From assembly GCA_023374025.1 (NCBI GenBank), contig SIJG01000002.1, positions 3,479,626 to 3,543,625 of the forward strand: a DNA stretch of 64,000 nucleotides, read 5' to 3'. The notes beneath the pieces were generated by a model. It was not told where the DNA came from. It was given only the letters and a program-made list of their open reading frames with translations, and made no database searches. Position numbers and translations under genes: made by a program. The stretch is from Heterodera schachtii (lineage: Eukaryota; Nematoda; Chromadorea; Rhabditida; Heteroderidae). Positions 25,623 through 38,538 of this stretch are shown one piece after another (position 1 is the stretch's first letter; the number at the start of each line of letters is the position of its first letter).

Positions 25623-26140
25623 TTTCCGCTGAAAATTCAAAGAAACATTGAAAAACAAAAATGACAAATTTGTAAAAAAAGAATTAATGGCAATTTCGGA
25701 AAGAATGGGACACCCAAATTATGGTTTTGTAACGCAAAGCGATTGGGTACGGTAGTGGAGAAAATGGAAATTTCATCTTATTTATTTACTGTAATGCAAA
25801 ATGATGGTAAGCATAGGTATGGTCTGGAAAAACGAACAGAAAATAAAATCACATTTGTACAATGTACAGCAGTGGTCATTTGGATACGGTAGGGGAAAAA
25901 ATTTGGATCAAGTTCCTCTTTCAACGACTTTTCATCACTATTAAGGAACCTTAAGCTGTGTTGTTTTGTAAGAAATGGGATACGGTAGGATTTTGCCTCT
26001 GCAGAAAAATGGAATACGGTAGGATTTGCCTCTACATATGACGCAAATTTCGAAAATTTTGACGCCATTTCCGGATAACAGGTATCTAATTCTAAATTTT
26101 TTAAATTTTTTCTGTTTGGTATACGGTAGGTGGGCAAAGG
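25623..26140. promoter_or_regulatory. 5' flank of the FoxD gene with five TACGGTAG sites
   Basis: Directly upstream of the FoxD start the exact octamer TACGGTAG occurs at 25748, 25885, 25981, 26015 and 26122, always on the same strand and usually as GGATACGGTAG or similar. Five copies in 382 bp is far above chance in AT-rich DNA. The spacing is irregular, which fits a homotypic transcription factor cluster more than a tandem repeat. Confidence 0.5.
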
Positions 26141-29063
26141 TGGGAGTGCAGCAGAAGCAGGGGGTGGTTTTGACTTTGTTGCTTCGCCATGTTTTGAATG
26201 GGTTATTTGTTCTTCGTCAGTCACTCAGCAGAGAAGAATTGGGGAGGGATGGGTGAAGGAAGATGGATGGATGTGCACTTTTCGGGGGATTTGGTGCCAC
26301 CGGTGGATGACAATAATAATTATAATAAAATAATAATAATTGCTTTTGTTGTCCCCCCGGGCGTCCCCCCCCCCCCCCCCCCACCGCCCAAAATTAATCG
26401 TTTTGACTTTTCTTCGCCACCCTTTTTTCTTTTTCTTTTTTGCTTTATCCGGATCACCCCACCTCCACCAACTGCTCTGCCTGCCTGCCTTCGGTGGATT
26501 GAATTATTATTAGTGTCCGGTGGTGGCGATAATTATTTTAATAAGGCGCGCGCGTCTTTTTCCCTGCAGGGCATTCCGCCGGTGGATTTTTCGCGCGTGG
26601 GGGGGGGGGCGGACGGTCCGCCGCGCGACTACCAAAATCCGAAAATCCTATATTGTTGATTGCTGCGCAAAGATTCTCCCCGCTATGATGACAAACATCA
26701 TAAACTAATATTAAATGGACAATCGGTGTGTAAAATTAGAAAAATTAAAAATTAAATTGGGAATAAAAATGGAATTAAAATTTACTACTATTAAAAATTT
26801 TACTGGTAATTGATAATTAGTGAAAGATAAACTCAGGGGTTAGGGGGTTCAAATTTTTCTATCACTCGTCCACCTTCGCCGAAAAAAAAACAATAACAAT
26901 ACCCGAAAAATTCAATGTTCGAGAAAAATCGTTCTCGAACTCGGCCCCTCGGGCCATGAGATGTGTTGTCAGTGTCTGTTATGCCCCCGCCCCCCACTAA
27001 TAGCTTATCATCATCTCATCACGAGACTAATGAGAGGGGCCCGGCGAGGGGGGGGGAACGGAGGAGGGGACTCGATCACCTCAACCAGCAGCAGAGCAGT
27101 TGGGCTCCCGGGGGGGGGGGGATGGGGTGTCTTTTTGCCCTCCGAAAAATTAATAATATTTGTTTTCTTATCGGCTCCTGCTCCCACTGTCGGGTCCCTC
27201 CTCCCCTCGGGGGTGGGGGGAAATTTCCGCGGTGTGCCCGCCCCGCCCCTCCAGCAACGGAATGGGGGTAGGGGCGTGGCTTCACCCGTCCGCCCCCGTG
27301 CGCCATTGGCTACTCCTTCTTTTGCTGAAGCGAAAGCGTGGTGGTGGTGGGGGAAAATGATCAATTTGCCGCCCCCGGCGGGGGCAAAAGCGCCGGCGGG
27401 CGATCCGATAAGCCATCAATCGGTCGGTCGGTCGGTTTGATCAGCCACAACAAATATTTTGATTGTACACACTGCTGCTGCTGGTGGCGGTGTTGGATGT
27501 TTTGTCCATACAACAACTGTTTCCCCCCCCCCCCCCCGTGCCCTCCCTCTGCTTTTGTTGCTGCTTATTGAAATGAGGAAAAGCCACCCCAAGGGCAAAA
27601 TAATTTTTGGCAATTTTTAATTAATATTTTTAAAAATATTTTTTTTATTTACGTTTTTTAAATGAACTTTTTTAGAGTTATTTCTGGGTAAAATGAGAAA
27701 GGGCCATAATACTCAAAGGCAAATTATTCTGCTGAAAATTAATTTTTTTTAATTTATTAATTGTGACCCTTAAATATTTTTATTTCCTTAATTTTAAATA
27801 TTATAAAAATTGAATTTAAATAGTAATATTTATTTAACAATTTTAGAAAAAGCATTAAGTTCTTCAACTCCATATCATCTGCTAAATCATCGGATAAATG
27901 AATAAATACCCTTTATTAAATAATATTTTTTTGAAAAAAGCGAAAACCTAGCCCATTTTCTTGAGTGGCGTGGGAGGGATTATCCCCATCATTTTCAATG
28001 CTTTTGCTTTTGGTTGGTGGCCCATTCATTCATTGTCCCCCCCCCCCCCCCCCCGCCATTCATTCATAATATTCTCTACACACATATTTATTGTTTTATG
28101 AATACAACAAATGCGACCGGCATTTTCGTTCATTCATCGCATATGCTTTAAGATTATGTGCTGCTGCTGCTGGCGGGCGAATGGGTCGCGCAGCTGCCGC
28201 CTCTCCCCCCGGGGCATTACGGTAATAATTGTATTCTCCCCCGGGCGTCGAGTGGGGGGGGGGGGGGAGGCGGGAGAACGCCCGCCGGGGCACAACAGAA
28301 AAGTCCCCCCCTCCCCCCCGTCTTCGTCTCTCTCCCCTTTTTTTTCTAATCGGACCTGGAGATCTCTGTGCTGCGCATTTCGCTATTTCTTCTCCGTGCT
28401 CCACCTTTCCTACCTTATATGTGTGTACACATATAAATATACGGATGAAATGTGAAAATTTGAAAAGTAGCAGCTGATCAGGCGTAAAATTGGGCGCGTT
28501 TTAAAACATTCAATTTTCAAATTTTTCTGAGTGATCAGGCGGTGAGCAAAGATTTTAATGAGGTAATGGGCGATGGTAATGGGCACGGACAGCATAGGTA
28601 AATTGCGCTTGACCAACAAATGGATGATCGCTTAAGGCTTCACACATATACACACACACTCAACAAGCATCGTTGTGGCCTACCAAAACATTTGTTGTTT
28701 GTATAGTGGGGCACACAAATGTTATCATTAGCGTCCATTACGCCTCGTCCGATCACCGCCCGTCGTCTGATCGAAGCGGCGGCGGCGACGGCTAATGGGC
28801 GAGCGCCGGGGGGAGAATATGGTGGGGGTGGGCTGCTGGGGTGGGGAGGCTGTCACTTCCATCTGTCAGCAGTCAGTCAGCAAAACAAAACATCGCCCGG
28901 GGGGAGGTCGAGAAAATTGGGGTGGCGAGATGGTGCGACTTGATCAATGTTTTGTTTTTTGCATTTTGAATGAAAAAATATCCTAGTTTTTGAATGAAAA
29001 TTAGAGAAATTCTCCCAATAAAAAATCGGTGTCAGAGTATTATTGATCGGAAAATTAATACGA
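26141..29063. other. gene-poor GC-rich region with C and G homopolymers
   Basis: No gene is supported. Long C or G runs occur at about 26366-26382, 26601-26609, 27111-27120, 27525-27537, 28039-28054 and 28254-28267. They are mixed with GGTCGGTCGGTCGGT at about 27420 and with AT-rich stretches (27600-27960). The long open frames here are low complexity and change with frame, so I treat them as non-coding. Confidence 0.45.
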
Positions 29064-29071
29064 GGTTAAAC

Positions 29072-29659
29072 CAGGGGTGCGATCTGTTCTGATTTATCAG
29101 AAATGTTCTGATTTGGAGGGTCCAAATCTGATAAAATAAAAATGTTCTGATTTGTCAGATTTGTTCTGATTTTGGGGTAGAGACCAAAATTTGTTCTGAT
29201 TTCTTAGATAAACTCATATTTTTGAAATTTTGTGGCATAATGTCACTTTTTGTCTAGAAAATATAAGATTTGTGGCAAAATTTGGTCATTTTTTGACAAA
29301 TATCTGTTAACAAATCGAATTAAAAATCGCAAATTTTTCCCGGCGGCGCCTATTGGCACCGCCGGACCATCACCCCTCGCCAATTTCCCAAAAGTTTTGG
29401 AAAAATCTGCCGCAAAGAATTCTTAAAAGTCTGATTTTTTCATCCCGAGTGCACTGAATTTTTCGATTTGCTAAACCTCACCAAAATTTTTAAAGATGAT
29501 AATCGGAGGCGAAAATATAATTTTTAATACATTTTTGATTGAAAAATTATAAAATAACTGATTAGAAGCAATTTTGCAAAATGTTCTGATTTTTGACCCC
29601 AAAATCTGATTTTTTGAGTCCGATGTTCTGATTTTGAAAAATTTTCGATCGCACCCCTG
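29072..29659. mobile_element. hAT-like MITE with exact 8-bp target duplication
   Basis: The termini are CAGGGGTGCGATC and its exact inverse GATCGCACCCCTG. The 8-bp direct repeat GGTTAAAC lies at 29064-29071 and 29660-29667. Inside, TGTTCTGATTT recurs about nine times near both ends, giving subterminal repeats. A C/G-rich terminus plus 8-bp duplication is typical of hAT elements. There is no coding capacity, so it needs a transposase in trans. Confidence 0.92.
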
Positions 29660-29667
29660 GGTTAAAC

Positions 29668-32600
29668 ACCCTGATGAATAAAAGAGATTAGTTTCATTGG
29701 CATTTGGAAACTGATCGGATTGGAATGAAGCCAAGGAACTTCGGCCGGAAAATTAATTCATTGATTATGAAACGAAGAGAAACAAATATGAATGTGTTAA
29801 TAATTCCCGCTAAATATCATTCTCTTGATAATTATAAATGGTATATTTTAATGGACAATTAAATGTAATGATATACCAGGGATTAAAACTGTTCGAGACC
29901 GGATGTACGAGAATTTGTGAATGATTTAAAAATGACAAATTTTTATTCTACAGAGACCTTAATCTCGTTACCGATAAATAGAAGCATTTCGAATTAAAAG
30001 CAGAAAGCGCAACAGTTTGATCTAAACCTTGGAATTACAAAAAAAAACTATCAAGGAATAAAACAAAACAATTAAAATTCTGGTGAAAATGGTCGCTGGA
30101 TTTGACAAAAAATGCTGCTTACCGGAAACTAAACCTAGATCGATTCCATTTTGACAATATTTAATAGGAGCAATTTATAAATCAATAAGTCAAAAAATCT
30201 ATTAGAAGATATTTTCTGAATCAAAAAGACAGACACATAAATTTTGATTTTAAACAGAGCATCCAATCACTGACTTATCGAGAGACTCAATCGGCACATT
30301 GCTCTGATCACTGATCAAAGAAATTTGCAGCAAAATCCCATTAAAAATAAATCAAAACGGATCGCCAAAAAGATAAATTCCGATCACTGTGACCGCTTTT
30401 TCTGATCACCAGTGGCCACAGTATGCTGAACAAAGTGGCAAAACACTTTTCTCATAGCTTTTTTCTATTTTTTTGTGGGAAGTGTTAAAATGAGCCGACC
30501 GAAAAATTTTCCCATAAATTAAGGCCCGAAGATGGGGCCTTCCTTCTCCATTGGTTGGATTATTGGGCTTTATTTTCCCCTCCGGCGGCGGCGACTAATA
30601 AAATATTTATGTCTCAGTGCCCGCGGGGGAACCAACGAACGAACAGCCGATGAAAGCATTTCGTCGTGGGTTTTGGTCGGGCCGTATCGTCGGTCGAAAG
30701 GGTTGTGCCTGCGTCTTTATTATTCGGGCGCCAATTGGACACAATTTTTGTCGGTGGCCAACTGTACTTGGATACAGTATGCCAACCGGCAGGGGAGAGA
30801 TACAGTAGGACACAGAATTGGGAACATTATAATACCGTAGGGCAAAGAATTTTATAATATGCATAATGGGGTAAATACCTAGACAAAATAAATTTATTGT
30901 AATTAGCCTAAATTAAGAAATTTTTGTACGATTCGATGGCTTTAAGAGTTTTCTTTATTAGCTTGGAAATTGGAAAAAAATTATAACAATGAAATATTTT
31001 TTGATTTATCTTTTAGTAATAAAATTATAAACTTTTAAACATAGGAGATTTTATTATAGTTGATAATTTTTGAAATTATATTCATGGAAGTATATTTGTT
31101 TTTTCAAAAAAAAATTAATTAATTAATTTTGGCAATTTTAGGAATTCAAATCAAATTTCTAACAATTCTACACTTTTGAAAAAAGGGCTTTCTTCTTTTT
31201 TTTTAATAGTTTTGCTATTTTGATATTGAATCATAAAATAAAAAATCATTAACAAAGGAATAAAGAAATGCATTAAAAATGGGCATAAAATTAATATCTA
31301 TGGAAAAGAAATTTAAAAAATACAAATTTAATATATTTGTTTAATCAATTTAAAAAAGTTATTTTAATAGTCAACCAATAAAAAAAAACGTACAATTGTT
31401 GTTTTGCATAATTAAAGAAAAGGGATAAGTTCATTAAAAAAAATTAAATTTTTCATAATTAAATATAAAAAATTCATAGGAGCTGATAGATTGATGATAG
31501 TAAATTAGGGAAGATAGGGACAAATTGGACAATCATCATTAGCATTAGCAATTAGCATTCGTTGTGCTTTCTCTCTCTCTCTCTCCTTTGCTAACACACT
31601 CACTCACTAATCATCAATTAGTGTATCTCTGCTCTGTTCTGTGCTCGTGCTTTTCGCTGCTGCTGTGCTTTTTGGGGGCGGGCGTCTGTTGGCTCCGCCC
31701 ACAAATCGCACGCATCGATCGATCGATTGGTCCGCGTTTGCCTCGGGCAAAACTAATGATCAGCAGAAGGTGCTGATTTTTCATAATAGTGCCAAATGTG
31801 GCGAACCCAGAACATATAAATATTGTGGCATTTGCCATCCATTGGACTATTTTAGTCATTAAAACTCTCAATTTAGATGAAGGGCTCAATAATGTTGGGA
31901 AAAATAGGTGCCGCTGGGAAAAAACTTGGTAAATTTTGTTTCAATTTGTTAATAGAAAGATGTTTTGCCTAAAATGGCGAAATTTGGATTTTAAGCGAAT
32001 TTTTTTTAGTAATTTTAAGCCCATTTTTAGAGGATTGATCAAAAGAAAAGCAGAAAAGGCATTTTCAACGAAGGAAAGGTAGAAAAAAATTAATAATTTT
32101 CTTAACGAGTAATTAGCTTTTTTAAGCCAACCAAAAAATACCTTAAGTTTCGAATTTTCGCTATTTTAATTACCTAATGAATTTTCCAGGCCTCAAAAGC
32201 GCCGCTTTATTAAATATAATTTAGTGCCTAGCGGACGGAAGCACTTGCCGAAAACGCATCACCACCACACCTTTGACCTTGATTGGATAAGTTGCAAAAG
32301 GGAAGAAGAATTGCGGAATGCCACAAAAAGAGAGAATTATGCTTGGCATTTTGTTTTATTTTTTTTTAAAGCGCCGCGCCGCCCCTTCTCATGCCAAATC
32401 CGCTCGAGTGCCGTCCACTTGAGTCCCGCCAAACTTTTTTTTATGTTTTTTTGTTTTTCATACATTGCCGCAAGGTCATCGCCCATCACCATCATCATCA
32501 TCGTCACCATAAAATCTTCGTGGTCACAGTCAGTGAGTGAATGAGTGCCGACGCCGCCACCGCCGCGGTGCCAAAGGAAGTGCCAATTAAAATTAAGGCC

Positions 32601-35600
32601 CCCGGGGGAGGAACGGGAATTACGCGAGATGGACGAGAGTTTCCCCCGCCCTTCCGCTTTATTCCCCGGTCGTCAAAAGGTAAAGAAAAAACAGAAGGCA
32701 ATTCTCGAGAGTCATTCACTTTTTTCACTCTCGACACACAGACAAAGCCCCCGGGGGATAATTTATGCACAAATTTTGCTTTTCAAAAATGGGCCCCTGT
32801 GTCCACACATCCTCTTAACCTTGACTTTTGGAGGGCTTAGCAAGGATCATTGGAAAATTTTCTGATTAAAATATGATTTTTTAATGGAAATTAAAAAAAA
32901 ACAATTCATATCGGAGTTATATTTCCTTATTTTCAATAAAAAATTATATTTTTCACCTAAATAGATTTTATGTAAGATTCCAAAAAATCGGAGTGATTTT
33001 TTTTTCCAAAACAATTTTTCCCATATTTATGTTCACCCCACTTGTTAAATTCAAAAATCCTTAATTGTCCATTAAGGCTAGAAAAAAAGGATTAAAACTC
33101 TTACAAAAACAAAAACTCAATTGAAACGCCTTAGCAAATTGGATAAAATTCCCATTTTAGTTAACATATACAATAAATAAAGGAGAAAATTCAAAATTTG
33201 GCTGGTGTTCTCTCACCCATTTGCATATGACAAGCCCGTTCAACATCAAATTTTCGCACAAATTTCGCCCAGAGGGGCAAAGGGTTGTGCCGAGGAGGGG
33301 GGGGGGGGGAAGTGAAGGAAATTCGTCACCCCTTCCCCTCCTCAAATTTAAGGGGGGAGGAGAGGGGGGCTGGGGAAGAGATGGCTGTTGAAGATAATGA
33401 AGATGAATAGAGACGATCCGACGACGACCCCTCGGGGGGCGATGGACGAATGAACCATCGACTACTACGACGACGACGGATTAGTGCCCCTGTGGTACCG
33501 GAAGGATGCCCGGGGGGAGAGGGGGGAGGAACACAGTTTTGAGGGGTTGCCCCATGGGGGCCCAAAATTGCGCCGCTACAGTAAGCGCCGCACAGTGAGC
33601 GATTGGTGCGCAAGCGAGCGACTCAACAAATTCAGTGCCGGCCAATTCAACGGAGGTGGAGGGAAGATAATCAGACAAATAGATAAACTGTTCGGGAAAA
33701 AGGGACACAATATGCCGTAAAAAATTCCTGACTTCCGTCTTGAAGCAAGATTGAAAAAAAGTTAGCAAACCCTAGATTTTTTTCAAAAATGTAAAAAAAA
33801 AAATACAAACTTACATTGATCGAGAAAATAATTAAATTTACTGGGATATTTTTCGAAAAAATTTATATTTTATGGGTTTTTTTTTGAAAATTCGAGAACT
33901 CGGTCCATTTAAGTACAATTTTGTAAAGAATTTTTAAAAACCCCAAATAAGCATAAAAATTAAGCACCAAATGCTGAAAGCATAAAATAAATGCTAAGCA
34001 ATTAAGCACCAAAATTCTAATTTAAATAAAAATAAGCACGAAAAAACTGAGCCTCAAACAAGTTTCAAAATATATTTTATGTTTCTTATCTCAGCTAGTT
34101 AGCAAAAATCTAAGCATATGCTTAAAAATCCGCTCACTAATCCTCACTGATTTGTCAGTGATTGTTGGGTACTGAACTGTCCGTGTTGGCATCCAACTAA
34201 GCTTTGTCAGATGGCTCTACTGTACCACAAAATCTGCCGGTGACCCCTCCACTCGGCCCCCGGGAGAGATGTCAATGCCATTCCATCAAAGGAATCGTTT
34301 TTTGGGGAGATGGGGGGGGGCAAAAAGTTTTAAGGTTGAGTGCGCAATTAGTGGGCACATATTTAATCCCTGCGGGGGAGGGGAAATTTTGGCACCCAAA
34401 CGATAAATGATTTTTGGCACCTTCGCTGCGTTGGACGGATGAAATGAAAATGATGATGGTGATGATGATGATGACACATTTTCACCAATTTTTCATGGGT
34501 TTGGTGGCATTTTGGGCAAATCAATTTCGTTGAAATTGATATATTTATTTAGCTTACAATTAGTAAAAAAGAATTCAAAAAGCAAGAAATCGACGACAAA
34601 AATGAGAAAGGAAAACAGATGTTATAAAGCGTAAGTAATGGGGTAATTAATACGTAATAAATAATAAGTCCAATTAATTGGCTTTTTTTGATCAATGAGT
34701 TGATGTGCTCGAAAAGAAACATTTTTAAAGAAAAAATAAATAAGAAAAATAAAATATGTAATTGAAAAATAGACTTTTCTGCCTTAATAAAATTTTTAAG
34801 ATTTCGTGATTTTTTAATTAATGGTCGTGCCGTGCCGACAACGCCGAGAAATTTTTTTTCAAAAATATAACAGTTATTTAATGGAACAAGAAAATAGTCA
34901 AATTTTAATTTTTAAAAACAAGTAAATGGGACCACAATGCTTAACAAGAAAAAAAATTGAAAAAATAACAAAGAAAAAAAAATTGGTTTAAAATGGTAAA
35001 AAGTTAATTTAAAATGTAAAAAAAAAAAAAAAAAAAAACTTTGCTTTAAAATGTTGCACATTCATTAAACAGAAAGAACACTCACCCGCTAAAAGAGGTT
35101 TAAAATGGTCCATTTTGTTGCTGATTGTTACATCAGATACACAAGTAATTTGGTTGTCCAAATGCTTAATGAGCCATGCAAATTAAAAGGTTGGGCTTTT
35201 GTTTTGTTTCTTTTTAGTTTAAAAAATAAATAAATGAGCATTACATATTTGGATAATTTGCCAAAAATATTAATTTTTAAATAAACAGAAAAGCGCGAAT
35301 TAGTCCAAATTTATGGCCCAGAGAATTGTTGTGGCCTGAGACCCACTGGAGCCCATCCCATCCCTTGCCCCCGGCAAAAAGGGCGGTGCTTTGGGAAACT
35401 TTTTTTTTGGCCATACCAATTTTTTTCCTAATAATTGTTTTTGCGAAAATCATATGTAACTAAGGCTTAGAGACAATTCACACAAAACTTATTGTTAGAT
35501 GTTTTTTTAAAGCTTTTTTTGGCCTAATGCCCTTTTTTAATGTTCCATGAATTATTTTTAGTGGGAGGATCATTTTTTAAATTTGAAAACATAAAATTGG

Positions 35601-36747
35601 ATTTACAACCAAGAAGTAATTCTCGGGACCGAGAATCATGGGACAATTCGGGAACAGGAAATGCCGGGATTAAAAAAAGCGTGACCTAATGGACGAACAG
35701 AGACTTTTCCATGAAACAAAATTTGTTTGAATTAAAACATTATAATTAAGATGCCATATTCATTTTACTTTCTTCTTAACTATTAAGTTTTTGATACATA
35801 CAATTTAAGGATTACAAAAGGCAAATTTGGGAATTTAATTCCGCGGAATAATTTTTTTCATGTAATTAGTGAGTGGTTTCGATATTAGCTGTAAACTCCG
35901 TAATAATTTTGATTATTGTTTGCAGATTTGCCTATAAATTGCACGTTTTGATGATTTTTGATTTACATTTTTAAATGGGGCGTGGATCAGTCGTTTGTAT
36001 TTCAAAAAATTTCTTTAGAGACCGATTTAAATCTGTGATTTCCCATTAAAATTGGCGCTTTTTTTGCAAAATTTCAAAAATCCTTTCCATCTGTCCGTCC
36101 AACTTTCTGCTCTTTGTCCCTTTGGCCAATTGTCCGTTCCTTCCGCCGTTGGCCTTTCTTCCTCCCCTTGCGCATTAATTAGGCCCTTAATTTATTGCCT
36201 ATGCCTCCGCCCTGTTTTGGCCAGACTCAGCGGAGCCATCGTCGCCCAATTTCCCCCTGAGAGGATTGGGTGGGGTGGGGTGACCTTATGGGAAAGTTTT
36301 CTCTGTGTGCCCTCGGCGGGGACGGCACAGACCCTCCGGCGCCGAGTGGGGCCGGGGGCAACAATTTGTCAGCTGCTTTTGACGGGGATGGACGACGAAT
36401 GGGTCACAATGTGTTGGTCACCTTTTAGCATTGGCCTCCCCCTGCCCCGAGGGCATTCCCTTAGCTTTACAGCAAAACACCAACAAATTTTTGAGTGTGT
36501 GCCGAGTGGGGCGGGTGCGGTGACAAATCGCTCCATCGGTCGGTCGGTCGGCCGCGTCTGTCCGTCATCCCTTCGGTGGACAAATGGTGATCGATGGGAA
36601 GGGGAAAAGTATTGGGACGGAACGCATTTGGGGGCAAATTTTAAGAAAACTTTAAAAAATGAAAAAAAAGAAAGAAAAGAAAAGAAACTTTTAAATGCCC
36701 ATATGTTTTTAGCATGGTTAAATTGAATAAGTATGTACAAAAGTCGG
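29668..36747. other. gene-poor region
   Basis: No gene is supported over 7 kb. It contains TGATCA sites at 30300-30410, GC-rich islands at 30580-30840, 31640-31760, 32540-32760, 33280-33720 and 36090-36640, a (CT)n tract at about 31569-31585, and very AT-rich stretches such as 30890-31500 and 34540-35080 with a poly(A) run near 35018. The open frame at 36052-36726 has no ATG near its start and looks fortuitous. Part of this may be remote regulatory DNA of the FoxD gene. Confidence 0.4.
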
Positions 36748-37205
36748 TTATTATCCTTTTTCTGTCCCCTAAAAATTTTTTTTTAAATTTTTTCTATGGT
36801 AATTTTTGGCGCTGAAAAAACGAATCTAGCATTTATTTAAAGCTAACAGCCACTTTACGTGAGTTATGTGAATTTTACGTGAAAAAACTTGAAAAATTCA
36901 AAAATTAAGCAGGAGGCATAAACTCCGCAATATTATGCAAAATTTCATCAAATGTATCAACATAGAACAGTGTTAGATTATAGAGACCATTTCAAACATC
37001 AGTCACAGATTACACTGCATTCTTTTTTAAATTTATTTTTTAGTTTACTTCCTGCTTAATTTTTGAATTTTTCATGTAAATTTCATGTAACTCACGTAAA
37101 GTGGATGTTAGCCTTAAATAAATGTCAGATTCGTTTTCAGCACCTTAAATTACCATAGAAAAGATTTAAAAATTTTATTTTTAGGGGGCACAAAAAGGAT
37201 AAGAA
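36748..37205. mobile_element. palindromic element with diverged arms
   Basis: TTATCCTTTTT, then CCCCTAAAAAT, TCTATGGTAATTT, ACGAATCT, CATTTATTTAA, CCACTTTACGTGAGTTA and AATTCAAAAATTAAGCAGGA on the left (36748-36923) recur inverted on the right (37042-37205) with some mismatches. The loop is about 118 bp. The divergence between arms suggests an older insertion. It abuts the telomere-like minisatellite. Confidence 0.75.
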
Positions 37206-37257
37206 CCCAAAAGTCAAAACACACAATAAAAAACTTACAAAATAAAGCCTTAAGAAG

Positions 37258-38538
37258 TCTAGCCTGAAGCTCAAGCCGAGCCTAAGCCTAGCCTCAAGCT
37301 CAGGCCTAGCCTAGGCCTAACCTAAAGCTCAGGCCTAGCCTAAGCCTAACCTAAAGCTCAGGCCTAGCCTAAGCCTAACCTAAAGCTCAGGCCTAGCCTA
37401 AGCCTAACCTAAAGCTCAGGCCTAGCCTAAGCCTAACCTAAAGCTCAGGCCTAGCCTAAGCCTAACCTAAAGCTCAGGCCTAGCCTAAGCCTAACCTAAA
37501 GCTCAGGCCTAGCCTAAGCCTAACCTAAAGCTCAGGCCTAGCCTAAGCCTAACCTAAAGTTCAGGCCTAGCCTAAGCCTAACCTAAAGCTCAGGCCTAGC
37601 CTAAGCCTAACCTAAAGCTCAGGCCTAGCCTAAGCCTAACCTAAAGCTCAGGCCTAGCCTAAGCCTAACCTAAAGTTCAGGCCTAGCCTAAGCCTAACCT
37701 AAAGCTCAGGCCTAGCCTAAGCCTAACCTAAAGCTCAGGCCTAGCCTAAGCCTAACCTAAAGCTCAGGCTTAGCCTAAGCCTAACCTAAAGCTCAGCCCT
37801 AGCCTAAGCCTAACCTAAAGTTCAGGCCTAGCCTAAGCCTAACCTAAAGCTCAGGCTTAGCCTAACCTAGCCTGAAGCTCAAGCCGAGCCTAAGCCTAAC
37901 CTAAAGCTCAGGCCTAGCCTAAGCCTAACCTAAAGTTCAGGCCTAGCCTAAGCCTAACCTAAAGTTCAGGCCTAGCCTAAGCCTAACCTAAAGTTCAGGC
38001 CTAGCCTAAGCCTAACCTAAAGCTCAGGCCTAGCCTAAGCCTAACCTAAAGTTCAGGCCTAGCCTAAGCCTAACCTAAAGCTCAGGCCTAGCCTAAGCCT
38101 AACCTAAAGCTCAGGCCTAGCCTAAGCCTAACCTAAAGCTCAGGCCTAGCCTAAGCCTAACCTAAAGTTCAGGCCTAGCCTAAGCCTAACCTAAAGCTCA
38201 GCCCTAGCCTAAGCCTAACCTAAAGTTCAGGCCTAGCCTAAGCCTAACCTAAAGCTCAGGCTTAGCCTAAGCCTAACCTAAAGCTCAGGCCTAGCCTAAG
38301 CCTAACCTAAAGCTCAGGCCTAGCCTAAGCCTAACCTAAAGTTCAGGCCTAGCCTAAGCCTAACCTAAAGTTCAGGCCTAGCCTAAGCCTAACCTAAAGC
38401 GTCAGGCCTAGCCTAAGCCTAACCTAAAGCTTCAGGCCTAGCCTAAGCCTAACCTAAAGCTCAGGCCTAGCCTAAGCCTAACCTAAAGCTCAGGCCTAGC
38501 CTAAGCCTAACCTAAAGCTCAGGCCTAGCCTCAGCCTA
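37258..38538. repeat. 29-bp minisatellite with telomere-like GCCTAA hexamers
   Basis: About 44 head-to-tail copies of a 29-bp unit, GCTCAGGCCTAGCCTAAG followed by CCTAACCTAAA, with few variants. Each unit contains two adjacent GCCTAA hexamers, the complement of the nematode telomere repeat TTAGGC, plus degenerate CCTAAA and CCTAGC. A variant block near the left end (GAAGCTCAAGCCGAGCCTAA) recurs near 37872, so a larger repeat order exists. One-base insertions near 38401-38430 change the unit to 30 bp. Confidence 0.95.

Noticed and set aside
26961..27440. 159-codon frame in GC-rich DNA
   Set aside because: Dominated by Gly/Pro from homopolymers, with comparable open frames in other phases and no splice support.
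36052..36726. Open frame of 224 codons in a GC-rich island
   Set aside because: It begins at TTG, has mixed low-complexity composition, no domain and no splice partners. The opposite strand is also open. Likely fortuitous.
37258..38538. Tandem array considered as a CRISPR array
   Set aside because: Units are directly abutting without unique spacers, and the genome is eukaryotic.
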